NCBI GenBank assembly: GCA_005776475.1
Contig: SXPB01000132.1
Location: forward strand, 1-32,864
Origin: Planctomycetia bacterium
GTDB taxonomy: Bacteria > Planctomycetota > UBA1135 > UBA2386
Reading direction: 5' to 3'
Length of the DNA: 32,864 nucleotides
Shown here: piece after piece, positions 7,969 through 17,157 of the stretch
Layout: every line of letters begins with the position of its first letter
Numbering within the stretch: position 1 is the stretch's first letter
The notes under the pieces: generated by a model
Told to the model about the DNA's origin: nothing
Database searches by the model: none
Seen by the model: the letters and a program-made list of their open reading frames with translations, nothing else
Made by a program: the position numbers and the translations under genes

Positions 7969-8871
7969 ATGATGCCACCCTTCGTGCATGCGATGCGCCC
8001 GCACCAGTGGGTGAAGAACCTCCTGGTCTTCGCGCCCTTGGCCTTCACCGAGAAGGGACTGCTGTTCGAAGCCCAGGCCTGGCTCGCTGCGGTCTGCGCT
8101 TTCGCTGCATTCTGCTTGTCCGCCAGCTCGATCTACCTGCTGAACGACATCGTCGATCGCGAAGAGGACGCGCGGCACCCGAAGAAGCGTCTCCGGCCGA
8201 TCGCCGCCGGGCGCCTCGCGGTTGGCACCGCGCGCCTGCAGCTGCTGGCGCAAGTGGCCGCCGCGTTCGGCCTCGCAGTGCTGGTCCCCGGGGGGCAGAC
8301 GCTGCCGTTCTGGGTCTGGCCTGCGGCCTACCTGACGCTCAACCTCGCCTACTCGTTCTGGCTCAAACGCCTCGTCATCATCGACTGCATGTGCATCGCC
8401 GCCGGCTTCCAGCTGCGCGTGATGGCCGGGGCCGCCGCGATCGGCGTCAAGGCGTCGCACTGGATCCTGCTCTGCACGTTCTTCTTCTCGTTGTTCCTCG
8501 CGTTCTGCAAACGCTACGAAGAACTCGCCCGCCAATCGGAAGCCAGCGGCCGCACCCGGGCGACGATGGAGGACTACACGACGCCGTTCCTCAACATGCT
8601 GATCGGCCCGCTGGCGGCACTGAGCATCTTGACCTACGCCCTCTACACGGTGAGCCCCGAGACGCAGGCGACGCACGGCAACGACCGGTTGATGTACACG
8701 GTGCCGTTCGTCACCTACGGCGTGTTCCGCTACCTGTTCCTGGTCTACCGGAAGAGTGAAGGTGGCGACCCGGCCCGACTGCTGTTCCGCGACGTGCCGC
8801 TGATCGTGTCCGGCCTCGGCTACGTGGTCGCGGTCCTGGTCCTGTTGCGAGCCTGGCCTGCGCTCGGCTGA
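7969..8871 (+). CDS. UbiA-family prenyltransferase, decaprenyl-phosphate phosphoribosyltransferase-like
   Basis: This 300-residue polytopic membrane protein has the UbiA aspartate motif NDIVDREEDARHPKKRLRPI (59-78). The HPKKRxRPIAxG form and the N-terminal RPHQWVKN are typical of the Rv3806c-like group, which attaches phosphoribose to polyprenyl phosphate. Other UbiA substrates, such as quinone rings or haem, are less likely. No decaprenylphosphoryl-ribose epimerase or arabinosyltransferase gene is nearby, so the use of the product is unknown. An in-frame GTG at 7945 and ATGs at 7972 and 7993 are alternative starts, and none has a clear Shine-Dalgarno. The gene is divergent from the acyl-CoA synthetase. 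Confidence 0.85.
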   Translation: MMPPFVHAMRPHQWVKNLLVFAPLAFTEKGLLFEAQAWLAAVCAFAAFCLSASSIYLLNDIVDREEDARHPKKRLRPIAAGRLAVGTARLQLLAQVAAAFGLAVLVPGGQTLPFWVWPAAYLTLNLAYSFWLKRLVIIDCMCIAAGFQLRVMAGAAAIGVKASHWILLCTFFFSLFLAFCKRYEELARQSEASGRTRATMEDYTTPFLNMLIGPLAALSILTYALYTVSPETQATHGNDRLMYTVPFVTYGVFRYLFLVYRKSEGGDPARLLFRDVPLIVSGLGYVVAVLVLLRAWPALG

Positions 8872-8894
8872 TCGCGAATCCGCCCGGGCCGGGC

Positions 8895-8900
8895 TATGCT
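8895..8900 (+). promoter_or_regulatory. Predicted -10 element of the Ser/Thr kinase gene
   Basis: TATGCT is followed by the C-rich stretch GCGCCGCCC, the same arrangement as at the rRNA, inositol-phosphate synthase and DUF2911 promoters. It covers the in-frame ATG at 8896, which argues that translation starts later, at 8920. Confidence 0.35.
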
Positions 8901-8919
8901 GCGCCGCCCGGTTGAAGTG

Positions 8920-11838
8920 ATGTCGCAGCGTCTACCCCTGGATTCGTCTGCCCTCAGGGCCCGTTTCGCCGCCGACCTGGCGGCTGGCAAGACCGTCGCG
9001 TTGTCAGCCGACGAACTCGCCGACCCACACGTGCGGAGCTATCTGCCCGAGCTGCTCGACGAGATCAGCCGAACGCAACCCGAGGCATCACGCCCACCGA
9101 TGCGCGTTCCGGGTTTCACTCTGCTCGGCGAAATCGGTCATGGCGGCATGAGCACGGTGTGGCTGGCGAAACAGGAAGTGCTCGACCGCCACGTCGCCGT
9201 GAAGATCGCGCCGAAGTGGGCCAGCGGCGATCCGAAGCGGCAGCAGCGACTGCTGCAGGAAGCGCGGGCGATGGCGCGAGTCGGCCATCCCAACATCGTC
9301 GCCATCCATGACATCGTCGAGATCGGCGACACGGTCGCGATCGCGATGGACTGGATCGACGGGCTGACGCTCGCCGCCATCGTGGCAGCGCTGAAGAAGG
9401 CACCTGGCGACAGCGATATGCAGCTCGTGCGCAACGCACTGGGCACCCCCGCCACGGCCTCGCTCGCAACCACGACGACGCAGTTCTTCGTGCGCATGCT
9501 GCGCGACATCGCCCTCGCCGTGCAACGCGTGCACGACGCCGGCCTGCTGCACCTCGACGTGAAACCGTCGAACATCCTGGTGCGCCGCGACGGCACGCCA
9601 CTCCTGGCCGACTTCGGGGTCGTGCGTGAGATCGACCTGCAGGCGACGCACACGAAGACCTTCGCCGGCACTCCGGTCTACGCCGCCCCCGAACAGTTGC
9701 GCCGCGCCGACGCCGAGTTCGGCCCGCACACGGATGTGTATTCGCTGGGCATCACGCTCTACGAGGCGCTGACCCGCACCCAGCCGCTGCAACACCTCGG
9801 CCTGACCCGCATCCTGCACGACATCGTGAGCGGCCGCATTCCGCCGTTGAACCAGCAAATCGCGGCACCGGCCGACCTGGCCAACATCGTGCACAAGGCG
9901 ATCGCTCCCGAGCCGGCGCTGCGCTACCCGACCGCCGCCGCCTTCGCCGCCGACCTGACCGCGTTCCTGGAGCACCGGCCGGTGTCGGCGCGGCCGCTGT
10001 CGCGCTTGCAGCGAATGCGGCGCTGGGCCCGCAACGAACCCTGGAAGGCTGGCCTCGCCGCGACACTGGCATTGCTGCTGCCGTTGCTGCTCGGGCTCGG
10101 CGTCTACGTGTGGACCCAGATGCCGGCCCTGACCGAGGCCGCCCGACTCGAGCAGTTGGCCAGGGCGAACCAGCTGAAGCAGGAGGCCTACCAGTCCTAC
10201 ATCAACAACACCAGTTCGGAGACCCACGCAATCCGCAAGCTGCACGAAGCGATCGAGGTCGATCCCGGAGAGTCGTCCCTCGTGTGCCTGCTGTCGTTGA
10301 TGCTTGTTGTCGCCGATCCGGAGCTGGAACACGTACTGCAACGGCACGCTCGGGTGGTGGCGTCTTCGCGCGGCCTGCAGCTCTTCGCTGAGAAGGTCCG
10401 GCAACGCCGGTTCGGGTTCACCGCCGACGAAGTCGCGACGCTGCGCACGTCCACTTCGCCGACCGATCGCTACGTGCTCGCCCTCGACCGGCTGTTCGTG
10501 GCCGAGGACGCGAGTTACGAAGAGGTCTACGACGAAGCCTACAATTGCATGGTGCAGGCCGTGCTGCTGGCCGACTCGGACCCGCTGCTGCACGGGCTCG
10601 CCGCCTGGGCCGCGCTCCGGGGCACCCGCAGCGCGTCCTACCATGTGGAGGCCGTCACCCTCCGCAAGCGCTGGCCCAACGACCCGATCGCCCGACGCTG
10701 GCTCGCCGTCGCGAACGAACCGCTGGAGACGAAGGCACCTTCGTCACCCACGACGTTGGGCGAGGAACTTGTCACCGAGTTCCCGGACCACCCTGGTGGC
10801 TACGAAGTCCTGGCCGGGGTGTCCCTGCGCAGCACCCCGCCCGACTTCGACCGCACAATCCAAATGGTGGAACGGGCCCGTTCCGCCGGGGTCGGATCCG
10901 GAGCCTTGACCACGCTGCGGCTCTACGCCGCGGCTCTTCGGGACGGGAAAGCAGCTGCCGAAAAGGCTCTCGCCGAGACGCCCCCGGAGAACTTGTCGCT
11001 CACCCGGCGTCTGCGACTGATGCTGGTGGTCGATCCAGCCCAGGCGCGCAAGATGTGCGACGACATCCTGCTGGCGAGGCCGCGCCCCGACGACCTCGAT
11101 GCCGTGATGCGCACCGCGGAGAGAATGGAGGACGAGGACCTCGCCGAGCGGGCCTGGCAACGCTGGCGCACGGCCTTCCCCGATCGGGTCCGTCATCACA
11201 ACGCCCGGATCGGCGCGATCTATCCCGACCCGAAAATGCCGCAGGCGGAGAAACTCGCGGCCATGCGCGGGATCGCCGAACTGGCCGCGCAGATGACGCT
11301 GCGGCGTAGCCACCTGGCCAACAATGGCGCGGTCTTCCTCGTGGTTTTCACCACGACCCGCAACTGGAAGGCCCTGCTCGCCGTGGCCGAGCGCATCATC
11401 GAGTTCGGGAAGCCCGAGCAATCGGCCCAAGCACACGCGTACGCCGGCATGGCGGCATCGCGGCTCGGCCTGCGGTCCAAGGCAGCCGTGCACCTGGGAG
11501 CGGCAACGCTGTCGCGGGTCACCAGCAACTGGTACGCGAGTTCCCTGCTGGAGAAGGCCTGGCTCCTGTGCGAACCGGAAGGGCTGGCAGAGACCCGCAA
11601 CCCGGTCAGCGCGCGCGAAGCGCTGACGGAGTTCGAGAGCCTGGTGCCGTCGATGCGGGGGCTGTCGACCGGCCCCTGGTACCGATTGGTCTCCGCCGAG
11701 GTCGCCTTCGCGAACGGCCACACGGAGGAGGCGATCCAAAACGCCACCAAGGGGCTGAGCCAGGGCCACCTCGACGGCCACGCCCCCGAGAACACCCGCG
11801 AAATGCTCGAAGACGCCCTCGAGCGCTACCGCCGCTGA
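8920..11838 (+). CDS. Membrane-anchored Ser/Thr protein kinase with long C-terminal repeat region
   Basis: The protein is about 972 residues long. The kinase domain (about 65-335) has the glycine loop GEIGHGGMSTVWLAK, the lysine in VAVKIAP, the catalytic loop HLDVKPSN (211-218), DFG (about 231-233) and APE (about 255). The HRD arginine is leucine, so it is a non-RD type. A low-complexity insert (SLATTTTQ and flanks, about 166-187) splits the N- and C-lobe region. One membrane helix lies at about 379-398. The remaining 570 residues are alpha-helical and probably TPR-like, extending outside the membrane. ATG 8920 is chosen because ATG 8896 sits inside the predicted -10; 8896 would add 8 residues. 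Its targets are unknown. Confidence 0.9.
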   Translation: MSQRLPLDSSALRARFAADLAAGKTVALSADELADPHVRSYLPELLDEISRTQPEASRPPMRVPGFTLLGEIGHGGMSTVWLAKQEVLDRHVAVKIAPKWASGDPKRQQRLLQEARAMARVGHPNIVAIHDIVEIGDTVAIAMDWIDGLTLAAIVAALKKAPGDSDMQLVRNALGTPATASLATTTTQFFVRMLRDIALAVQRVHDAGLLHLDVKPSNILVRRDGTPLLADFGVVREIDLQATHTKTFAGTPVYAAPEQLRRADAEFGPHTDVYSLGITLYEALTRTQPLQHLGLTRILHDIVSGRIPPLNQQIAAPADLANIVHKAIAPEPALRYPTAAAFAADLTAFLEHRPVSARPLSRLQRMRRWARNEPWKAGLAATLALLLPLLLGLGVYVWTQMPALTEAARLEQLARANQLKQEAYQSYINNTSSETHAIRKLHEAIEVDPGESSLVCLLSLMLVVADPELEHVLQRHARVVASSRGLQLFAEKVRQRRFGFTADEVATLRTSTSPTDRYVLALDRLFVAEDASYEEVYDEAYNCMVQAVLLADSDPLLHGLAAWAALRGTRSASYHVEAVTLRKRWPNDPIARRWLAVANEPLETKAPSSPTTLGEELVTEFPDHPGGYEVLAGVSLRSTPPDFDRTIQMVERARSAGVGSGALTTLRLYAAALRDGKAAAEKALAETPPENLSLTRRLRLMLVVDPAQARKMCDDILLARPRPDDLDAVMRTAERMEDEDLAERAWQRWRTAFPDRVRHHNARIGAIYPDPKMPQAEKLAAMRGIAELAAQMTLRRSHLANNGAVFLVVFTTTRNWKALLAVAERIIEFGKPEQSAQAHAYAGMAASRLGLRSKAAVHLGAATLSRVTSNWYASSLLEKAWLLCEPEGLAETRNPVSAREALTEFESLVPSMRGLSTGPWYRLVSAEVAFANGHTEEAIQNATKGLSQGHLDGHAPENTREMLEDALERYRR

Positions 11839-11845
11839 ACCAGAC

Positions 11846-12715
11846 TCACGGCATCGGCACGACCATGAGCCGGGCCGCACCGCCCGCACCTTCGCTGGCG
11901 ACAACCAGGCGGCCGTCGGCGAGCACGGTGAGCCCTTCCGGTTGCGGCAACACGGCAGCATCGAGTCGACGCAGTCCCAACAGGCGCCCCTCGTAGTCGA
12001 CGCGCAAGACCGCGTGGTCCTTCGCCGACAGCAGCAGCAGTTCTGCCTTGCCGGGCATCACGGCGATCTCGCTGATCGTCAACTCCAGTTCGGCGCGTTC
12101 CTTGCCCTTGTCCGTCGTGCGCACCGGCACGTCCAGGCCGAGCGCCTCCGCCTGCCGCAACAAGGACCGCCGCTGCAGCACACACACCGGTGCCTCCGTC
12201 GCCACTCCCGTCGCCAGGTCGATCGCGAACAGCGCGCGCTGGTCGCGTTCGCTCTTGCTGGAACCGACGCCCTCCTTGGGCATGGCCAGCAAGCGGCGGC
12301 GCGACGCATCGAAGCACAGCGCTTCCCATTCGCGCGGACCACCCGGCAACCACGAAGAGTCCACGATGCGCCAGGTCCCCGCCGCATGCGCGACGCGCGC
12401 CAGGTACCCGTCGCTGCGCAGCAGCCAATAGTCGGCATCGACGCGCACCAACGCTTCGTAGTCCCCACGCTCACCGAACACCGCCGTGGTCGTCGGTCGG
12501 CGGCCCTCGATGTCGAACCAGAACAGCGCACCGAGTTCGTCCTGCAGGCAGGCGAGCGTGCCATCCGCCGCCTGGGTGATCGCCGATACTTCGCGCAGTT
12601 CCCTCGGCAACTCGCACACACCATCGGCGAGATCGTCGACCGGATCGGAGCCACAGGCAGCAACGACGAGCAGCAGAGCCACGCTCGCGACGAGTTTCCG
12701 CGCGGACACCTTCAT
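11846..12715 (-). CDS. Lipoprotein with SdiA-regulated-like beta-propeller domain
   Basis: The 289-residue protein begins with a lipoprotein signal and lipobox VAAC (Cys about 21). The body matches the SdiA-regulated domain pattern: REVSAITQAADGTLACLQDELGALF, then the GDYEALV step, and later EWEALCFD and PQPEGLTVLADGRLVVASEG. Such domains are calcium-dependent-esterase-like propellers whose function is largely unknown. Its ATG overlaps the stop of the GT87 gene as ATGA, so the two are probably co-transcribed and translationally coupled. It converges with the kinase gene with a gap of only 7 bases. Confidence 0.75.
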   Translation of the reverse strand: MKVSARKLVASVALLLVVAACGSDPVDDLADGVCELPRELREVSAITQAADGTLACLQDELGALFWFDIEGRRPTTTAVFGERGDYEALVRVDADYWLLRSDGYLARVAHAAGTWRIVDSSWLPGGPREWEALCFDASRRRLLAMPKEGVGSSKSERDQRALFAIDLATGVATEAPVCVLQRRSLLRQAEALGLDVPVRTTDKGKERAELELTISEIAVMPGKAELLLLSAKDHAVLRVDYEGRLLGLRRLDAAVLPQPEGLTVLADGRLVVASEGAGGAARLMVVPMP

Positions 12716-14004
12716 CGGCCCGACTCGCGACGAGCCAGCATGAGGCAACGCACGGTCGCCAGCAGGAACAGCACCGTCGCCCAGGTCACGTTGCCGAACG
12801 CGAGCAGCTGGTTGCCGAGTCCCTTGCCGAGCAGATCCTTGGCCATCAATCCCACCACCGCACCAGCGGCGAACAGCACGATCGCCAACAGGTCGCGGCG
12901 ACCGCGCAGCCAGCGATCGACCAGGAACGCGACCGGAAACAGCCACACGCAGAAGTGCGCTTTGCTGCTCTGCGGCGACAGCAGCACCATGCCGCAGGCG
13001 ATCGCCGCCACTTCGCCGAGACCGACGCGACGCTGCAGCGCCGCTGGATCGACCGCCGCCCGCACCGCCTGACCGGCCGCCCGCACGCCGAACGCCACCA
13101 CCGCGAGCACGGCGATCTGCAGCGCGATCTGCACCACCCGGAACAGCGTCGGCGACAGTTCGCACACGAGCACGTGGCCGGGCTGCCCGAGCACGAAACT
13201 CGGATCGGCGACCTGCACCGGCGTGAACAACCGCACCAGCGTGCCGCCGAGGCTCTGGTTGAGGATGCTGTGCGAATTCCAGGCGCCGGCCGCGCTGGCG
13301 GCGCCGCCCACTTCGAGCCCGCGCAGGTTGACGTCGTACCACGCGCGCCACCAGGACTGGCCGTCGACGCGCGGGAACACGAAGTCCGGCAGCACGGTCG
13401 CGGCGACGACCGTCGCCAGCAGAAGGCCGGTCGCGAACCACCGTCCGCGCACGAAGAACAGGCCGAGGAACAGCAGTGGCGTCGCCTTGATCGCCGCCCC
13501 GATTCCAGCCCACAGCGCCGCTGTGGCCCGGTTGCGACACCACGCCGCGGCCGTCAGCCCGACGAGGCCGGCGATGAACAGGTCGTGGCTCTGGTTGGTG
13601 AGCACCGAGGCGACGTGGCGACCGCCGACGATCGCCGTGACCACCCAGAACCAGACCAGGCGCCCCTTCGTCACGTCCGCTGCATCGCGGCAGGCGTAGC
13701 CATGCAGCCATCGCGCCAGCAACACGAGGATCACGAAGTTGACGGCGAACCACACCGGGGCCTGCCAGTCCTTCGGCACCCACGTCATCGGCACGAACGG
13801 CACTGCCGCGAACGGCGGATAGGTGAACGGCTTGTCGTCCGTGCCCCGGCGATAGATCTCGGCGCCGGCCGCCATGCGTTCGCCGCCGGTCACGTAGACG
13901 GGCAGTTCGCGGTCGTCCGCCTTGTTGGCGCGAAAGCCGAACCAGAACCCGCCGCCGACGAGGACGGCCAACAGCAACGGCCACAGCCACGCCCGCTTCG
14001 GCAT
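12712..14004 (-). CDS. GT87-family (DUF2029) polytopic membrane glycosyltransferase
   Basis: This protein of about 430 residues has around ten hydrophobic segments. It carries the GT87 pattern of an N-terminal helix, a loop with FTYPPFAAVPFVPM, then ALWAGIGAAIKATPLLF and the late segment LLSPQSSKAHFC. Characterised GT87 members are polyprenyl-phosphate-mannose-dependent mannosyltransferases in actinobacteria. By analogy this would use a lipid-linked sugar at the outer face of the membrane, possibly one made by the GT2 at 5046. ATG 14004 begins MPKRAWLW directly before the first helix; a longer frame reaches 14061. It is divergent from inositol-phosphate synthase. Confidence 0.82.
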   Translation of the reverse strand: MPKRAWLWPLLLAVLVGGGFWFGFRANKADDRELPVYVTGGERMAAGAEIYRRGTDDKPFTYPPFAAVPFVPMTWVPKDWQAPVWFAVNFVILVLLARWLHGYACRDAADVTKGRLVWFWVVTAIVGGRHVASVLTNQSHDLFIAGLVGLTAAAWCRNRATAALWAGIGAAIKATPLLFLGLFFVRGRWFATGLLLATVVAATVLPDFVFPRVDGQSWWRAWYDVNLRGLEVGGAASAAGAWNSHSILNQSLGGTLVRLFTPVQVADPSFVLGQPGHVLVCELSPTLFRVVQIALQIAVLAVVAFGVRAAGQAVRAAVDPAALQRRVGLGEVAAIACGMVLLSPQSSKAHFCVWLFPVAFLVDRWLRGRRDLLAIVLFAAGAVVGLMAKDLLGKGLGNQLLAFGNVTWATVLFLLATVRCLMLARRESGR

Positions 14005-14117
14005 CGCGGCGTTATCGCGGCGATCGCCGGCAGAGTCCAGGCACCCGTTCCTTGCACTCACCTCGACCAGCGCGGAACTTCACCGGCAGCGAACCTGCGC
14101 GATTGCCGTCCGTTCGG

Positions 14118-14123
14118 TATCCT
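14118..14123 (+). promoter_or_regulatory. Predicted -10 element of the inositol-phosphate synthase operon
   Basis: TATCCT is followed at once by CCCCCGCCCT. The TTG start at 14137 is 13 bases downstream, giving a very short leader. The site matches the C-rich discriminator pattern of other promoters in the window. Confidence 0.35.
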
Positions 14124-14136
14124 CCCCCGCCCTCCT

Positions 14137-15369
14137 TTGCCCAGAACTCGAAAGACCCCCCGGCCAGAACGCCTTGGCGTGTGGCTGTTCGGCGCCTACG
14201 GCGGCCTCGCCACCACGGTCGTGGTCGGCGCTCGCGCGATCGCCCGGCGCCTCGCTCCGCCGCGCGGCCTCGCCACCGAACTGCCGGTTGCGGCCGGCAT
14301 TCCGTTCCAGGATCTGGGCGACATCGTGTTCGGTGGCCACGAGATCCGGCACTCCGACTACGCGTCGTCAGCCGCCGAGATCCAAGCCCGCACCGGCTCA
14401 CTGCCCCCCGAGTTGTTGCGCGCGCTGCGCAGCGACCTCGCCGCCGCCAGCAAGAACGTCGTCACCGGCGCCATGCCGAATGCGGGCCGCACCATCGACA
14501 GCCTCGCCGACCGCAAGGCAGTGCGCGAGCCTCTCGCGACGCAGGTCGAACGCATTCGCGACGACATTCGCGCCTTCGCTCGCCGCAATCGCCTCGACCG
14601 CGTGGTGTGCGTCAACCTCACCTCCACCGAACCGGCGCTGCGGCCCTCGCCGGCGCACCGTTCGGCCGCCGCGTTCGAACGCGCGCTCGCCCGCAACGAC
14701 GTCAAGGCGGTGCGGCCGTCGGCGATCTACGCCTGGGTCGCCGCCACCGAAGGGCTGCCCTTCGTGCACTTCACGCCGAGCGAGTCGGCGTTCTTGCCGG
14801 CGATCCGCGAAGCGTTCGCGACGAGCGGCACGCCGTTCATGGGCCGCGACGGCAAGACCGGCGAGACGCTGGTGAAGTCGGCGCTGGCCCCGATGTTCGC
14901 CTACCGCAACCTGCGGGTGCTCAGCTGGCAGGGCTACAACATCCTCGGTGACCGCGACGGACGCGTGCTCGCCGACAAGGAAAACAAGAAGACCAAGGTG
15001 GCGACCAAGGACGCGCTGCTGCCGTCGATCCTCGGTTACCCGCTGCACACGCACGTCGGCATCGATTACGTGCCGTCGCTGCACGACCTGAAGACGGCGT
15101 GGGACTTCGTGCACTTCGAAGGATTCCTCGGCTTCAAGATGGCGCTGCAGTTCATCTGGCAGGGTTGTGACGCGATCCTGGCCGCACCGCTGGTGCTCGA
15201 TCTGGTGCGCTTCGCGGATCTGGCGAAGCGACGCGGCGAGAGCGGGCCGATGCCGCACCTCGCGTGCTTCTTCAAGCAGCCGTTCGGCGTGCAGGAACAC
15301 GACCTGCATCGCCAGTGGCAGCTGCTGGTCGCCTACCTCGATCACGTGCGCGCCGGTCAGCGCGGCTGA
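14137..15369 (+). CDS. ino1: Inositol-3-phosphate (myo-inositol-1-phosphate) synthase
   Basis: The enzyme converts glucose-6-phosphate to inositol phosphate using NAD. The 410-residue protein has the Rossmann start RLGVWLFGAYGGLATTVVVGA, VCVNLTSTEP, TPSESAF, the FMGRDGKTGETLVKS block, and SWQGYNILGDRDG (264-276) with the following KTKVATKD. The first possible ATG is far inside the fold. A TTG at 14137 keeps the first beta strand complete, while GTG 14179 would cut it, so TTG is preferred. Its size is near that of archaeal and bacterial forms. It is separated from asnB by 6 bases. The product may feed inositol lipids or a compatible solute, which the window does not settle. Confidence 0.88.
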   Translation: MPRTRKTPRPERLGVWLFGAYGGLATTVVVGARAIARRLAPPRGLATELPVAAGIPFQDLGDIVFGGHEIRHSDYASSAAEIQARTGSLPPELLRALRSDLAAASKNVVTGAMPNAGRTIDSLADRKAVREPLATQVERIRDDIRAFARRNRLDRVVCVNLTSTEPALRPSPAHRSAAAFERALARNDVKAVRPSAIYAWVAATEGLPFVHFTPSESAFLPAIREAFATSGTPFMGRDGKTGETLVKSALAPMFAYRNLRVLSWQGYNILGDRDGRVLADKENKKTKVATKDALLPSILGYPLHTHVGIDYVPSLHDLKTAWDFVHFEGFLGFKMALQFIWQGCDAILAAPLVLDLVRFADLAKRRGESGPMPHLACFFKQPFGVQEHDLHRQWQLLVAYLDHVRAGQRG

Positions 15370-15375
15370 CGCACG

Positions 15376-17157
15376 ATGTGCGGCATCGTCGGCGCGCGGC
15401 ACGACTGGTTGGTCGAGAACAGACTCGATCCCGAACGCGCCCTGCGCGACGCGGTCGCGACGATGGCGTGGCGCGGACCCGACGGCCAAGGCGTCGTCCG
15501 GGCCGGAGCCTGGTGGCTCGGCTGCGCGCGACTCGCGATCGGGCCGGCCCGCAGTCGCCAGCCGGTGGTTCGCCTCGGCGGCCGCTTCGTCGGCGTGATG
15601 AACGGCGCCATCACCAACGCGCGCGAATTGTGGCGGCACTTCCTGCCCGGGTTGGAGGGGCGACACGACTTGCCGAACGATGCGTGGCTGCCGGTGCTCG
15701 CGGTCGAACGCGGCAAGCACGAGATCCTCGCCCAGCTGCGCGGGCACCACGCGTTCGCGGTGGCTGACACGCAGACCGGCGAGCTGTTCACCGGCAACGA
15801 TGAATACGGCGAGAAGCCGTGGTTCGAGTGGGTTTCGAACCAGGCGGGGCGTCCGACCCTCGTCGCGTTCGCATCGACGCCGGTGGCGCTGCGCAAGGTG
15901 GGCGCCCCAGCACCGCCGCCGGAGCACTGGCTCGCGGAGTGGTTCCGCTTCGGCTGGCGCCCACGCGAAGTGCCCCAGATGACCGACAAGCCGACCGCGG
16001 AGTGGCGTGCCAGGCAGGAACGGCGCGAACGGAGCCCCGAGGCCCCCGGCGTGCGCACGGCGCTGCTGACCAGCGTCGCGCGCTGCATCGACACACGCGT
16101 TCCGGTCGCACTCGCGCTCTCCGGCGGACTCGACAGCAGTTGCCTCGCCGTCGCGGTGCATGCGCACGGCAAACACGTCCCGGCCTACCAACTGCGCGCC
16201 GCCGGCGCGCCCGCCGCAGAACGCGATGCCGCGCAGGCGATCGCGGCCCGCACCCAGCTCGACCTGCGCCGCGTCGACGTCGACCGCGAAGTCGCCGACG
16301 CGTTGCCGTTCCTGACGGAATGCGCCGGCCTGCCGCTCGGCGATCCGTCGATCCTTGCGATGCACGCGTTGGCGCGCGCCGCCGCCGCCGACGGCATCCG
16401 CGTGCTCTTGTCGGGCGAAGGCGCCGACGAGCTGTTCCTCGGCTACCGCCGCTACCGGGCTCTGGCCCGGCTGCCGCGCACGACCTGGCTGCGGGCGCTC
16501 GCCCCGCAATGGTCGATGCGCTACGGCGCCCGCATGTTGCGGGCGATGACGGCGCCGGATCCAGCGACGGCACTGCTGGCGGTGACGCCGCCGGCCTTCG
16601 GCGCCGAAGTGCTGGCGCCCGAACTGGCGGCACAAGGCTGCTGGCGCGACGAGGCTTTGCATCCGGTGCTGCAGAGCCAGGACCGGGTGCTCGCGGCCCG
16701 CGACGCGGACCTTCGCGGCTACCTGCGCTTCGACCTGTTGCCGAAGGTCGACGTCGCCTGCATGGCCGCCGGGATCGAAGCGCGCGCGCCGTTCCTGGAA
16801 GGCGACTGCGCCGCCTTCGGCCAGACCCGGGACGCCCTCGGCAAACGACCGCTGCGCGCAGCGTTTGCGAACGACCTGCCGCCCGAAGTCCTGCGCCTGC
16901 CCAAGACCGGCTTCGCCCTGCCCCTCGACCGGTGGTTTCGCGGCGATCTTCCCTGGCTCGACCTGCTGCGCGAACCCACGACCTGCCAGCGCCGACACTT
17001 GCGACCGGGCGGCATCGCCCGTGCGATCGACCGGCACCGCTCCGGCAAGGCCGACCTCGGCCACGCCCTCTACCTCCTGGTCGCGTACGAGACCTGGCTG
17101 CGCAGCCCGGAAGGAAACACCGACTCGGTACCGACCGGGCCCGGGGGTGGCCCGTAG
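15376..17157 (+). CDS. Asparagine synthase (glutamine-hydrolysing), AsnB family
   Basis: The 593-residue protein has an N-terminal class II glutaminase starting MCGIVG, with Cys2 as nucleophile. Its synthetase domain has the pyrophosphate loop LALSGGLDSS (about 246-255), LLSGEGADELFLGYRRY, and the C-terminal ARAPFLE and LPKTGFALP blocks. Parts of the glutaminase differ from the usual family: HRGPDG is WRGPDG, NGEIYN is NGAITN and the D-R-x-G-x-K-P block is NDEYGEKP. It may amidate aspartate or, as in many envelope-gene clusters, another carboxylate. It is the second gene of an operon with inositol-phosphate synthase. Confidence 0.87.
   Translation: MCGIVGARHDWLVENRLDPERALRDAVATMAWRGPDGQGVVRAGAWWLGCARLAIGPARSRQPVVRLGGRFVGVMNGAITNARELWRHFLPGLEGRHDLPNDAWLPVLAVERGKHEILAQLRGHHAFAVADTQTGELFTGNDEYGEKPWFEWVSNQAGRPTLVAFASTPVALRKVGAPAPPPEHWLAEWFRFGWRPREVPQMTDKPTAEWRARQERRERSPEAPGVRTALLTSVARCIDTRVPVALALSGGLDSSCLAVAVHAHGKHVPAYQLRAAGAPAAERDAAQAIAARTQLDLRRVDVDREVADALPFLTECAGLPLGDPSILAMHALARAAAADGIRVLLSGEGADELFLGYRRYRALARLPRTTWLRALAPQWSMRYGARMLRAMTAPDPATALLAVTPPAFGAEVLAPELAAQGCWRDEALHPVLQSQDRVLAARDADLRGYLRFDLLPKVDVACMAAGIEARAPFLEGDCAAFGQTRDALGKRPLRAAFANDLPPEVLRLPKTGFALPLDRWFRGDLPWLDLLREPTTCQRRHLRPGGIARAIDRHRSGKADLGHALYLLVAYETWLRSPEGNTDSVPTGPGGGP

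Noticed and set aside
5888-7972. 694-codon plus-strand ORF opposite the acyl-CoA synthetase
   Set aside because: Low-complexity His/Arg/Gln-rich translation with no motif; the minus strand encodes the conserved synthetase.
9088-10644. Long minus-strand ORF opposite the kinase gene
   Set aside because: Antisense shadow of a GC-rich gene: rich in Arg, Gly, His and Gln, no domain, while the plus-strand kinase motifs are clear.
12955-14136. 5' extension of the inositol-phosphate synthase frame
   Set aside because: It overlaps the GT87 gene on the other strand and has no homology before the Rossmann strand at about 14170.
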